Shown here: positions 42,365-50,066 of the stretch, one piece after another | Numbering within the stretch: the first letter of the stretch is position 1 | How the letters are laid out: each line of letters begins with the position of its first letter | Source: Actinacidiphila yanglinensis | GTDB taxonomy: Bacteria > Actinomycetota > Actinomycetes > Streptomycetales > Streptomycetaceae | DNA: 64,000 nucleotides | Assembly (NCBI RefSeq): GCF_900107965.1 | Contig: NZ_FNVU01000021.1 | Coordinates: 62,001-126,000 of the forward strand | Direction of reading: 5' to 3' | Translations under genes and position numbers: made by a program | The notes under the pieces: generated by a model | The model's database searches: none | Told to the model about the DNA's origin: nothing | Seen by the model: the letters and a program-made list of their open reading frames with translations, nothing else

Positions 42365-42388
42365 GGGCCCGGGTGTGACGGCGGGCCC
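42365..42388. terminator. Hairpin between convergent genes
   Basis: GGGCCCG / CGGGCCC, a 7-bp stem with a 10-base loop, between stops at 42341 and 42397. Confidence 0.45.
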
Positions 42389-42396
42389 GGCCCGCG

Positions 42397-43122
42397 TCAG
42401 ATGCCCGCCGGTTCCCCGCGCAGCCCCAGGTGGCTCCACCGGACGCCGGGTCGGCCGTGCGGGTCGGCCCGCTCGCTGCGGTGGACCGGGTGCAGGCCGT
42501 GCGTGCGGGCGAGCCGGACGGTCTCGTCGGCGGTGACGTCGAACATCCGCCGGCCCGGCGGGACCGGGCCGTGCCGCAGGGACAGCACGATCCGACCCTC
42601 GTCGGCGAGCAGGCCGGCGAGCGCGCCCATCGCGGCCGTCCGCTCCGCGGCGTCGAGGTGCATCCACACCGCCGTCAGCAGGATGAGGTCGAAGCGCCGG
42701 TAGCTGCTGAGGTCGGTGTCGGTGCGGCGGACGGTGCCGGTGCCGGTGCCGGTGTCGGTGTCGTCTGCCCGATGCCCCTGCCCGTCTCCGTGCCCGAGGC
42801 CCCGCAGCACGGGCAGGTCCGGCAGCGCGTCGTCGACCCACTCCACCCCCGCGCCGGCGTGGATCGCCCGGCCCCGCGCGCGCAGTTCCGCGGTCGGCTC
42901 GACGGCGACGACCCGGTGCCCCAGCGCGGCCAGTGCCGCCGCGTCGCGCCCGCTGCCCGCGCCGATGTCCAGCACCGTGCCGGCCCGGGCCGGGAACAGG
43001 TGCAGCACGTCGTGGTGGACGTCGGCGAACGCCACGCTCTCGTACTGGTCGACGAGTTGCCCGGCGGCTTCGGCGTAGCCGGCGGTACTGGCCCGGGTCT
43101 CGTGGGTCCCCTGATCGCTCAC
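42397..43122 (-). CDS. Class I SAM-dependent methyltransferase
   Basis: A 241-residue methyltransferase. The SAM-binding motif I is TVLDIGAGSGRDAAALAALG (about 49-68), followed by the acidic motif II VVAVEPT. Post-motif DLILLTAVWMHL and a late IVLSLRHGPVPPGRRMFDV agree with Methyltransf_11/25 types. About residues 118-132 are an insert of Asp/Thr/Gly repeats encoded by a GGTGCC/GGTGTC simple repeat near 42,735-42,760, which looks like slippage-prone DNA. I chose GTG 43122 over GTG 43128 because TACGCT lies exactly six bases before it. Substrate unknown. Confidence 0.85.
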   Translation of the reverse strand: MSDQGTHETRASTAGYAEAAGQLVDQYESVAFADVHHDVLHLFPARAGTVLDIGAGSGRDAAALAALGHRVVAVEPTAELRARGRAIHAGAGVEWVDDALPDLPVLRGLGHGDGQGHRADDTDTGTGTGTVRRTDTDLSSYRRFDLILLTAVWMHLDAAERTAAMGALAGLLADEGRIVLSLRHGPVPPGRRMFDVTADETVRLARTHGLHPVHRSERADPHGRPGVRWSHLGLRGEPAGI

Positions 43123-43128
43123 CCGCAC

Positions 43129-43134
43129 AGCGTA
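43129..43134 (-). promoter_or_regulatory. Leaderless -10 box (TACGCT)
   Basis: TACGCT, six bases, then GTG 43122 on the minus strand; this fixes the start. Confidence 0.5.
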
Positions 43135-43174
43135 TTCCGCGCCGGCCGCCCGTCCGGCTCCGCGTCGTACCCGG

Positions 43175-43414
43175 TCAGGAGCCGCCCGAGGCGTCGTCCG
43201 GGGCCGTCCACACGTCCGGTCCGCCGCCGTGCCAGACGAACAACGCGGGGTCGTCCAGGCTGACGCTGTCCGGGTCGAGGCCCGCCCGGCGCAGGAACTC
43301 CAGCAGGTCGGCCGGCCCGCGGGCCAGCCCGAGCGTCTCCCGGCCCACCCGTATCCGTCGCCCGCCAGGTCCCGGCGGCTCCACGATCACCTGGGTTCCG
43401 TGCTCTGCGTCCAT
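43175..43414 (-). CDS. Small conserved hypothetical protein
   Basis: A 79-residue protein of unknown function. The central segment VIVEPPGPGGRRIRVGRETL and the following LLEFLRRAGLD, then FVWHGGGPDVW, are conserved in Streptomyces hypothetical proteins as I recall them. It looks like a small mixed alpha/beta domain. ATG 43414 is preceded by GGGGG. It lies 52 bp from the methyltransferase gene on the same strand and may share its transcript or simply precede it. Confidence 0.7.
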   Translation of the reverse strand: MDAEHGTQVIVEPPGPGGRRIRVGRETLGLARGPADLLEFLRRAGLDPDSVSLDDPALFVWHGGGPDVWTAPDDASGGS

Positions 43415-43513
43415 GCCCCCAGCCTGCCCACGCGGGGCCACGTCCGCATGTCGGCCCGGTAACGACCCGCACGGCAAAGCGCCTGCGCGCGGCGGCCGTC
43501 GCGTGAGGCGGTG

Positions 43514-44500
43514 TCAGCCGGGCGTGAGGGCGCGGGCGTAGACCGAGGAGCTGCGGCGGACCGTCATGCCGACGTGCTCGTAGAGGGACAGGGCGCCGGT
43601 CTCGGAGTGCGTCCACAGGGTGCAGCCGGTGCGGCCGCGCCGGTGGAAGGCCCGGAACACCTCGCGCAGCAGCACGCCCGCGATGCCGCGGCCCCGGTGG
43701 TCGGCGCGGACCGCGAGCCGGTCGACGTACCCCTCCCGGGAGCCCGGGACGTCGAACGCGAGCGCGGCGCCGACCATCTCGGTGCCGGCGAACGCCACGG
43801 GCGACACCTCCGGGGCGAAGGCGGCGCGCTCCACGGTCAGCCGCGCCCACTCGTCGTAGGGCAGGCGCCTCTTCTGCCACAGGCTGAAGGCGTCCTCGAA
43901 GAGTTCGTGCGCCGCCTTCTCGTCCCCGGAGCGGAACGGCCGCACGTCGACCCCCGCGGGCGGCTCGGGCACCTCCGGCTCCTCGGGCAGCGCGATCCCC
44001 AGCAGCCACTGCGTGACGAACGGCTCGTACCCGCGCGAGCGCAGCAGCGCGACCGTGGCCGCGTCGGCGTCCTCGGCCGGCTGCGCCAGCCGCACGCTGC
44101 CGACCGAACGGGCCCGCTCCTCGGCCCAGTCCAGCAACAGGCGGCCCAACCCCCGCCCGCGGTGGGCGGGATGGACGTCCACCTCGCTGCGGCGGCCGCC
44201 GTGCACCCACGCCCGGCCCACCAACTCCGGTTCCGCACCGCGTTCCCGACCCGGCCGGTGGACGAGCAGGGTGTCGAGTGCCGGGTCCAGGGCGGGCAGT
44301 GTCAGGTGCGCGGTGACGGCGTCGAGGCCGGTCTCCGCGCGGCCGAGCACCTCGCGCTCGCAGTCGGCGACGAGCCGGTGGATCGCGCCGGCGTCCGCGG
44401 GCGTGGCCGGCCGCGCACGGTACGGCGGGGGCAGCGGCGGAAGCGGGGGCACCGGCGGGGGGTGGCCGCCGCGGAGGTCATGCACGGGTGCTCCCGTCAT
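43514..44500 (-). CDS. Tandem GNAT acetyltransferase
   Basis: A 328-residue protein with two GNAT folds. The first (about 28-165) contains VDVHPAHRGRGLGRLLLDW; the second (about 180-325) contains DRLAVRADHRGRGIAGVLL and HSETGALSLYEHVGM. Both acetyl-CoA-binding loops are intact (R-G-R-G-L/I). This double-GNAT layout resembles mycothiol synthase-like and related two-domain enzymes, but the substrate is unknown. A Pro-rich N-terminal segment precedes the first domain. The ATG overlaps the end of the XRE-cupin regulator gene by 23 bases, so the two are co-transcribed. Confidence 0.88.
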   Translation of the reverse strand: MTGAPVHDLRGGHPPPVPPLPPLPPPYRARPATPADAGAIHRLVADCEREVLGRAETGLDAVTAHLTLPALDPALDTLLVHRPGRERGAEPELVGRAWVHGGRRSEVDVHPAHRGRGLGRLLLDWAEERARSVGSVRLAQPAEDADAATVALLRSRGYEPFVTQWLLGIALPEEPEVPEPPAGVDVRPFRSGDEKAAHELFEDAFSLWQKRRLPYDEWARLTVERAAFAPEVSPVAFAGTEMVGAALAFDVPGSREGYVDRLAVRADHRGRGIAGVLLREVFRAFHRRGRTGCTLWTHSETGALSLYEHVGMTVRRSSSVYARALTPG

Positions 44501-45161
44501 CGGAGGGCGGACCGGCCGGGGGTGCGGCGGCGTCGGTGGAGGGTCCCGTGCCAGGCGCGGCGCCGGGTACGGCGGAGTGGTCGGTGGGCGGGCCGGCCAT
44601 GGTGCGGTAGGGGCCCGCGGCCAGCGGATAGCGGACGAAGAGCACCGCCTCGACGTCGCCGTGCGGAGCGCTGTAGACGTGCGTCCCGTCGGCCCGCCAG
44701 TGCGCGTGCTCGCCGGGGCCGGCGGTGGTGGGCGCGGCGGGATCGCCGACGAGGGCGGTGCCGCTGAGCACGTAGAGGTGCTCGCGGGTGCCGGTCAGGT
44801 GGGGGCCGGAGCGCTGGACGGCGCCGGCGCGGATCCGCACCCGGAACACCTCGGTGACGGCGCCCGCGCCTTCGTGCCGCTCGGTGAGCAGGGCGGTGAC
44901 GGCGTCGCCGCTGGCGCGGGCGCGCGCCTCGGGAACCGGCGGGGCGGAGCCGGCCTGATCGGCGAGCGCCGTGCTGAGCGGGACGCCGAGCGCGGTGGTG
45001 AGGGCGTACAGCGTTTCCAGGGTCGGGTTGCGGCGGCCGCCCTCCAGTTCCGAGAGCGTGGCCTTGCCGAGGCCGGAGCGCCGGGCGAGTTCGGACAGCG
45101 ACAGCCGCCGCTCCTCGCGCAGGGCCCGCAGGCGCCGGCCCACCTGCTCGTTGAGTTGCAT
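44478..45161 (-). CDS. XRE helix-turn-helix / cupin regulator
   Basis: A 227-residue regulator. Residues 5-60 are an XRE domain (LSLSELARRSGLGKATLSEL). Residues 110-190 are a small cupin barrel (GPHLTGTREHLYVLSGTALV, GEHAHWRADGTHVYSA), which may bind a small ligand. The last 30 residues are Pro/Ala-rich. It is divergent from a BenE-type transporter, and two tandem 16-bp palindromes lie between them. GGAGAAAGG lies upstream of ATG 45161. The arrangement implies that it represses benE and its own operon until a ligand, perhaps an aromatic acid, binds the cupin. Confidence 0.9.
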   Translation of the reverse strand: MQLNEQVGRRLRALREERRLSLSELARRSGLGKATLSELEGGRRNPTLETLYALTTALGVPLSTALADQAGSAPPVPEARARASGDAVTALLTERHEGAGAVTEVFRVRIRAGAVQRSGPHLTGTREHLYVLSGTALVGDPAAPTTAGPGEHAHWRADGTHVYSAPHGDVEAVLFVRYPLAAGPYRTMAGPPTDHSAVPGAAPGTGPSTDAAAPPAGPPSDDGSTRA

Positions 45162-45245
45162 CGGCCTTTCTCCAGGACGTACGCGCGACCGGCAAGCGGC
45201 CGACGGGCCGAAAGCGATTGACGGGTGCCCGTGGCCCACCCTAGC

Positions 45246-45277
45246 GTTCCGCGGACGGAACGTTCCATAGACGGAAC
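45246..45277. promoter_or_regulatory. Putative XRE-cupin operator: two tandem 16-bp palindromes
   Basis: GTTCCGCGGACGGAAC at 45246-45261 is directly followed by GTTCCATAGACGGAAC at 45262-45277. Both have the half-sites GTTCC and GGAAC six bases apart; they differ at only 3 of 16 positions. They sit in the gap between the divergent regulator and the transporter. Confidence 0.8.
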
Positions 45278-45322
45278 GCCTCCCTGGCTCGACTGCGCGC
45301 GTCCTCCTCTCCGGAAGTAGCG

Positions 45323-46633
45323 ATGACCCCCTCCTCGCCCCGCGGCCCGGCCGCACTCATACGCGCGGCCGCACCGCCCTCCGCGGTCGCGGCCGGCCTC
45401 GTCACGGTGCTGGTCGGCGTCACCAGCTCGGCGGCCGTCGTGCTCAGCGCCGCCCGGGCCGCGGGTGCCGGCCCGGCCGAACTCGCCTCCTGGATGCTCG
45501 CGTTGGGCGTGGGTCTGGGCGCCACCACCATCGGCCTCTCGCTGCGTTTCCGGGTGCCGGTCGTCACCGCCTGGTCCACCCCCGGCGCGGCCCTGCTGGC
45601 CACCGGCCTCACCGGCGCGTCCATGGGCGAGGCCGTCGGCGCCTTCCTCCTGTCCGCGGTGCTCATCCTGATCAGCGGGGTCACCGGCTGGTTCGCCCGC
45701 GCGATGGCGTCGATCCCGGTGTCACTCGCGGCGGCGCTGCTGGCCGGGGTGCTGATGGAGTTCGGCACCGGGCTCTTCCGCGCGATGCACGGCGACTTCG
45801 CCGTCACCTTCACGATGTTCGCCGGGTATCTGGTCGCCCGGCGGGTGCGGCCGCGCTACGCCGTGCTCGTCGCCCTCCTCGTCGGCATCGCGGCGACGAC
45901 GGCGACCGGCGGGTGGGGCGGCGCCGCGGGCCACATCCGGTTCACCCCGGCCGCGCCCGTCTTCACCGCGCCGCGGTTCGACTGGCAGACCCTGGTGGGC
46001 GCGGGCCTGCCGCTCTACGTGGTGACCATGGCCTCGCAGAACCTTCCGGGCGTCGCGGTGCTGCGCAACGACGGCTACGACGTCCCGGTCTCACCGCTGC
46101 TCGGCTGGACCGGCGCGGCCAACGCCGTCCTCGCCCCGTTCGGCGCCTTCGCGTTGAACCTCGCCGCGATCTCCGCGGCCATCTGCACCGGCCCCGAGGC
46201 CCACCCGGACCGCGAGCGCCGCTACCTCGCGGCCGTCTGGGCCGGCGTGTTCTACCTGTGCGTCGCGCTGTTCGGCGGCACCATCGGCTCGCTGCTGACC
46301 GCGATGCCGCGGGCGCTGGTGCTCGGCACCGCCGGGGTGGGGCTGCTCGGCACCATCGGCGGTTCCCTGCACGGCGCGCTGGCCGACGACCGCGACCGCG
46401 AGGCCGCCGTCGTCACCTTCCTCGCCACCGCCTCCGGGGTCACCCTGCTCGGTGTCGGCTCCGCCTTCTGGGGCCTGCTCGCCGGGGTGTTCACGATGCT
46501 CGTCGCCCGGGCCGGGCAGCGGCGGCGCGAGGCGCAGCCGGTAGGTTTCGCCCATGGGCGGGGAACAGAGCCAACCACCGGTACGGCCGGAACCGGCGCC
46601 ACCACCGGGCCCCCTGATCGGCTCGGGGCGTAG
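45323..46633 (+). CDS. benE: BenE-type benzoate/H+ symporter family transporter
   Basis: A 436-residue membrane transporter with about 12 helices, of the BenE family (benzoate and related aromatic acids). Diagnostic segments are VTAWSTPGAALLATG (about 79-93), VTMASQNLPGVAVLRNDGYD (about 235-254) and AANAVLAPFGAFALNLAAIS with the following AAICTGPEAHPD. The C-terminus is a Gly/Thr-rich cytosolic tail. GGAAG precedes ATG 45323. Its promoter holds the XRE-cupin operators. The phosphotransferase gene at 46554 starts inside its 3' end. No benzoate catabolic genes are nearby, so the cargo may differ from benzoate. Confidence 0.9.
   Translation: MTPSSPRGPAALIRAAAPPSAVAAGLVTVLVGVTSSAAVVLSAARAAGAGPAELASWMLALGVGLGATTIGLSLRFRVPVVTAWSTPGAALLATGLTGASMGEAVGAFLLSAVLILISGVTGWFARAMASIPVSLAAALLAGVLMEFGTGLFRAMHGDFAVTFTMFAGYLVARRVRPRYAVLVALLVGIAATTATGGWGGAAGHIRFTPAAPVFTAPRFDWQTLVGAGLPLYVVTMASQNLPGVAVLRNDGYDVPVSPLLGWTGAANAVLAPFGAFALNLAAISAAICTGPEAHPDRERRYLAAVWAGVFYLCVALFGGTIGSLLTAMPRALVLGTAGVGLLGTIGGSLHGALADDRDREAAVVTFLATASGVTLLGVGSAFWGLLAGVFTMLVARAGQRRREAQPVGFAHGRGTEPTTGTAGTGATTGPPDRLGA
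46542..46547 (+). promoter_or_regulatory. Leaderless -10 box (TAGGTT) inside the benE 3' end
   Basis: TAGGTT, six bases, then ATG 46554, within the benE coding region. Confidence 0.5.
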
Positions 46634-47306
46634 CGCCGACGTCTACGAGGCCGGTGGCGGCTGGGTACTGCGCCGCTACCGCATCCCGGTCGACGCCGCA
46701 TCCGAGGCGGACGTGATGAACCACCTCTCCGCGCACGGTTATCCCGTGCCCCGGCTCCGGCCGCCGGGCCCCAGCCCGCTGCCGCCCACCGACCTGGTGA
46801 TGCGGCGGCTGTCCGGGCCGACCCTGCTCGCGGCCGTCCAGGACGGCAACGTCGGCCCGGCGGCGGGCGGAGCCCTGCTCGCGAGCCTGCTGCACCGGCT
46901 GCACGCGGTCCCGGCCCGGATCGCCGCCGACCCCGCGCACCGGGTGCTCCACCTCGACCTCCATCCGGACAACGTGATGCTCACCTCCGACGGGCCCGTG
47001 GTCATCGACTGGTGCAACTCCCGCGAGGGGCCCGCCGCGTGGGACTGGGCGATGAGCGCGCTGATCCTCGCGCAGGCCGCGGTGCTCGGCGGGCCCGTGG
47101 CCGCCGCGGCGCGCGCCGCGCTGACCGCGCTCCTGGGCGGCGGCGCCCCGCTCGCGGTCCTGGCGGACCCGGACGGCCCGGCGCTCCAGGAAGCCGTCCG
47201 TATGCGCACCGGCAACCCGACCATGAGCGCGGCCGAGGTCGCCGCGATCCGCGGGGCGGCGGCACTGGTCAGGGAACTGAGCGTCCCGGGTCGCCCGCCC
47301 GTGTGA
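46554..47306 (+). CDS. Aminoglycoside phosphotransferase (APH)-like kinase
   Basis: A 250-residue small-molecule kinase of the APH fold. The catalytic loop is VLHLDLHPDNVMLT, with the catalytic Asp in H-L-D-L-H (about 142), and the metal Asp is in VVIDWCNS (about 158). A shortened N-lobe begins LIGSGRSADVYEAGGG. Members phosphorylate antibiotics, choline or sugars; this one is shorter than resistance enzymes and cannot be given a substrate. The start lies inside the benE gene (80-base overlap, another frame), with TAGGTT six bases upstream, so it probably has its own leaderless promoter. Confidence 0.85.
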   Translation: MGGEQSQPPVRPEPAPPPGPLIGSGRSADVYEAGGGWVLRRYRIPVDAASEADVMNHLSAHGYPVPRLRPPGPSPLPPTDLVMRRLSGPTLLAAVQDGNVGPAAGGALLASLLHRLHAVPARIAADPAHRVLHLDLHPDNVMLTSDGPVVIDWCNSREGPAAWDWAMSALILAQAAVLGGPVAAAARAALTALLGGGAPLAVLADPDGPALQEAVRMRTGNPTMSAAEVAAIRGAAALVRELSVPGRPPV

Positions 47307-47414
47307 GGGACCGGAGTTCGCGGGCGCCCGGCACGAACCGGTGGGACCCGGCAATGGCGCGGCCTGTGCGGACGCTCGGGTGGGCGCGGTGGCCTGTGTG
47401 CCGGGCCGGATGGA

Positions 47415-47420
47415 TAGACT
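47415..47420 (+). promoter_or_regulatory. Leaderless -10 box (TAGACT) upstream of crcB
   Basis: TAGACT, six bases, then GTG 47427 opening a 38-codon reading frame ahead of the crcB pair. Confidence 0.45.
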
Positions 47421-47426
47421 GGCGCC

Positions 47427-47543
47427 GTGGCGTCCGAGGACGCCGCGCGGCGGTGGGGCCCGCCGTACCCGAACCGCGGCGAGGACGCCGCCAACGGTCC
47501 CTGCTTGCGAAGCGCACCTTCGCCTCGCGCCGCACAGGCGTGA
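47427..47543 (+). CDS. Possible 38-codon leader ORF before crcB
   Basis: GTG 47427 to TGA 47541-47543 encodes 38 residues (start MASEDAARRWGPPYPNRGED). Only its position supports it: TAGACT is exactly six bases before the GTG, as in the leaderless genes nearby, and it ends 38 bp before the first crcB gene. It has no known domain. It could be a leader peptide, or simply transcribed leader without translation. Confidence 0.3.
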   Translation: MASEDAARRWGPPYPNRGEDAANGPCLRSAPSPRAAQA

Positions 47544-47581
47544 GCGGTGGCGTGCCGTCCTGATGCGAGTAGGAGACTCAC

Positions 47582-48079
47582 GTGGCAGACCCGCGCCCGC
47601 CCCTCTTCGAGGAACCGGTCGACTCCGACGTCGACCTGCACGTCCCCGGCCAGCGCGCCGAACTGAGCACGCATCCGGCCACGGTGCTGGCCGTCATCGC
47701 GGTCGGCGGCGCGATCGGGGCCTGCGCCCGCTACGGCGCCGCGCTGCTGTGGCCGACGGCCACGGACGCCTTCCCGTGGACCACGTTCGGCGTCAACGCC
47801 GTGGGCTGCGCGGTCATCGGGGTCTTCATGGTGCTGATCACCGACGTGTGGACGGCGCACCCGCTGGTGCGGCCGTTCTTCGGCACCGGAGTGCTCGGCG
47901 GCTTCACCACCTTCTCCACGTACGCCAGTGATGTGCGGGGCCTGGTCGACCACGGGCATCCGCGCCCGGCGCTCGGGTACTTGGCGCTGACCGCCGCGGT
48001 CGCCCTGGCCGCGGTGTGGGCGGGGGCGAACGCCACCCGCCGGGTGGTGGCCGCGACGACCGGCAGGGAGGTCCGGTGA
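47582..48079 (+). CDS. crcB: CrcB/Fluc fluoride channel subunit 1
   Basis: A 165-residue four-helix membrane protein that forms one half of a dual-topology fluoride export channel. Helices begin after about 40 soluble residues: LAVIAVGGAIGACARYG, TTFGVNAVGCAVIGVFMV (with the conserved Asn), TGVLGGFTTFSTYASDV (the GGxTTFSTF fluoride-path motif with Phe and Thr/Ser), and a final Ala-rich helix. GTG 47582 follows AGGAG. The next gene, crcB 2, starts within its stop (GTGA), as expected for heterodimeric Fluc pairs of opposite topology. No recognisable fluoride riboswitch was found upstream. Confidence 0.93.
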   Translation: MADPRPPLFEEPVDSDVDLHVPGQRAELSTHPATVLAVIAVGGAIGACARYGAALLWPTATDAFPWTTFGVNAVGCAVIGVFMVLITDVWTAHPLVRPFFGTGVLGGFTTFSTYASDVRGLVDHGHPRPALGYLALTAAVALAAVWAGANATRRVVAATTGREVR

Positions 48080-48450
48080 ACTGGCTGCTCGTCATCCTCG
48101 GCGCGATGGTGGGCGCCCCGTTGCGCTACCTCACCGACCGCGCCGTGCAGGCCAAGCACGACACGGCGTTCCCCTGGGGCACCTTCGCGGTCAACGTCGG
48201 CGGGTGCGCGGTCCTCGGCCTGGTCGCCGGCGCCGCGGCCGAGGGCGCCGCCTCCGCCCACCTGCAACTCCTGCTCGGTACCGGGTTCTGCGGCGCCTTG
48301 ACCACGTACTCGACGTTCTCCTACGAGACGTTGCGACTGGCGGAGAACCGCGCCCGTTTCTACGCGGCCGCGAACGTCGTCGGCAGCATCACCGCCGGAC
48401 TGGGCGCCGCGTCCCTCGGGTTCGCACTGGCCGAGGCGTTCTGGGGCTGA
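48076..48450 (+). CDS. crcB: CrcB/Fluc fluoride channel subunit 2
   Basis: A 124-residue partner of the upstream CrcB. It has four short helices: WLLVILGAMVGAPLRYLTDR, then GTFAVNVGGCAVLGLVAG (conserved Asn), GTGFCGALTTYSTFSYETLRL (TTYSTF), and a C-terminal helix. The charge bias of its loops differs from subunit 1, which fits an inverted orientation in the heterodimer. GTG 48076 overlaps the stop codon of subunit 1 (GTGA) and follows GGGAGG, so translation is coupled and stoichiometry should be one to one. Confidence 0.93.
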   Translation: MNWLLVILGAMVGAPLRYLTDRAVQAKHDTAFPWGTFAVNVGGCAVLGLVAGAAAEGAASAHLQLLLGTGFCGALTTYSTFSYETLRLAENRARFYAAANVVGSITAGLGAASLGFALAEAFWG

Positions 48451-48495
48451 CGCCTCCGGGCGCGCGGCGGGCCGGTGGCCGTCCCGCCCGGGCCG

Positions 48496-49794
48496 TCAGC
48501 GCGCCGACACCCGGATCCGCGGCGTGGCGGCGTACGCGGCGGTGGGGTTCATCGCCCTGCCCCGCACCGTGACCGTGGCGGCGGTGGCGACCTTCGCGCA
48601 GGCCGGGCCGGACGGTTGGCGCGTGGCCCCGCGGGCGGCGGCGGAGGCGGCCGGGCCGTCGAAGGACTCGTCGACGCGGGACGCCCCGCGGGCGGGCGTG
48701 GCGCGCGGCGGCGTGTCCGCCGCGATCGCGGCGAAGACCCGCCGGGCGCCGGGCGCGGGAACCAGCCGGGCGGCGTTGTCCGGGTCGGCGGCGACCGGCA
48801 TCGTGGTGAAGGAGACCCGGGGGGAAGGCACTTTGCGCACGTCCTCCGCGAGGCCGACCAGCCGGGGGACGGCGGCCAGGCCCGGATCGACGGTGAGCGC
48901 CTTGGTGGCGGCGTCGGCCAGGGACAGCATCCCGGCGGGGTCGGTGAGCGAACCGCTCTGCCGCAGTCGGCGCCCCAGCGCGCTCAGGAAGAGGTGCTGT
49001 GCGGCCGTACGCCCCAGGTCGCTGCCGTCGCCGAAGGCGTGCCGGGTGCGCAGGTACTCCAAGGCCGCCCGGCCGCGCAGGTCGTGGCGGCCGCGGGCCA
49101 GTTTCAGATGCGAGTACGGGTCGTACAGGTCGCGGTCCACGCACACCGGCACCCCGCCGACCGCGTCGGACATCCGGACCACGCCCGCGAAGTCGACCAT
49201 CACGAAGTGGTCGATGGGGATACGGGTGAGGGAGTGTACGGCCGCGACGGTGCAGCCGGGGCCGTACTGCAGCGTGGAGTTGACCGGGCCGCGGCGCGCG
49301 GCGGCGGTCCCGCCCTTCGGAGTACGGCAGGCGGGCAGGTCGGTGACGGTGTCGCGGGGGATGCTCAGCACCGTGGCGTGGCCGCGGTCGGCGGAGACGT
49401 GCAGCACCATCGCCACGTCCGCGTTCCGGCCCGGGCCGCAGTCGCCGCCGAGCTTGCAGTCCGCCGGGTCCGCGCGGCTGTCGGAGCCGATCACCAGGAC
49501 GTTCACCGGCGTCCGGCCGAAGGCGTCCGGCCGTTCGTGGCCGGCGTCCCCGCCGATGCCGCCGAACAGCGGCATGTCCCGGATGTTGCCGTTCAGCCGC
49601 AGGTACAGCAGGGCGCCCGCGCCCGCCGACAGCAGTACCGCCGCCGACAGCCCGGCGCTCAGCCAGCGCAGCAGCCCGGAGCGGCGGCGGACGGCGGACG
49701 GCAGCGGCGGGCGCGGCTCCCACACCCGCTCGCCGCGTACCGGCCGCCGCCGGGGACCGCCGGCCGTCCCGCGCTGCTCCTGCCCCTCGGCCAT
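48496..49794 (-). CDS. LytR-CpsA-Psr (LCP) family cell-wall glycopolymer ligase
   Basis: A 432-residue protein anchored by one N-terminal helix (about 43-67) with an external LCP domain. Family residues are visible: NVLVIGSDSR (about 97-106), a catalytic Arg/Asp pair in GRNADVAMVLHV, SIPRDTVTDLP, and LEYLRTRH...DLGR near 250-270. LCP proteins attach teichoic-acid-like polymers or polysaccharides to peptidoglycan using polyprenyl-linked donors. The last 60 residues are an Ala/Arg-rich tail. ATG 49794 is used; the frame extends further upstream but overlaps the divergent gene region. It is convergent with crcB; gap 45 bp. Confidence 0.9.
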   Translation of the reverse strand: MAEGQEQRGTAGGPRRRPVRGERVWEPRPPLPSAVRRRSGLLRWLSAGLSAAVLLSAGAGALLYLRLNGNIRDMPLFGGIGGDAGHERPDAFGRTPVNVLVIGSDSRADPADCKLGGDCGPGRNADVAMVLHVSADRGHATVLSIPRDTVTDLPACRTPKGGTAAARRGPVNSTLQYGPGCTVAAVHSLTRIPIDHFVMVDFAGVVRMSDAVGGVPVCVDRDLYDPYSHLKLARGRHDLRGRAALEYLRTRHAFGDGSDLGRTAAQHLFLSALGRRLRQSGSLTDPAGMLSLADAATKALTVDPGLAAVPRLVGLAEDVRKVPSPRVSFTTMPVAADPDNAARLVPAPGARRVFAAIAADTPPRATPARGASRVDESFDGPAASAAARGATRQPSGPACAKVATAATVTVRGRAMNPTAAYAATPRIRVSAR

Positions 49795-50066
49795 GGCTGT
49801 GCTCGTCCTCGCGTCCCTCGTCCGCGCACCGGCCGGCCCGCCGCCCACCAGCGCAGTTGCAGTATTACGCACGGTGCCCGCGAATCCACGTTCCGTACGG
49901 TCGGGTGTCGTACCCGGGTGGAGGGCGCCCTTCGCGTGCCGCTTCCCGCCGATTACGGTGGACGGGACAGCAGGACGGGTGGGGCGGCACGCTGGGCGGG
50001 CGCGGGCGGTGGGCAGGACCGGGGCCGCGCGGGCGCCTCGCGAACGCCGGGAGCAGGGAGGCGGCC

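Noticed and set aside
42720..42770. GGTGCC/GGTGTC repeats as a CRISPR or VNTR array
   Set aside because: They are short, contiguous 6-bp repeats inside the methyltransferase gene, coding for an Asp/Thr/Gly stretch; no spacers.
47307..47581. Fluoride riboswitch upstream of crcB
   Set aside because: I could not find the conserved core of the crcB motif, so I do not call it; only a possible promoter and leader ORF are noted.
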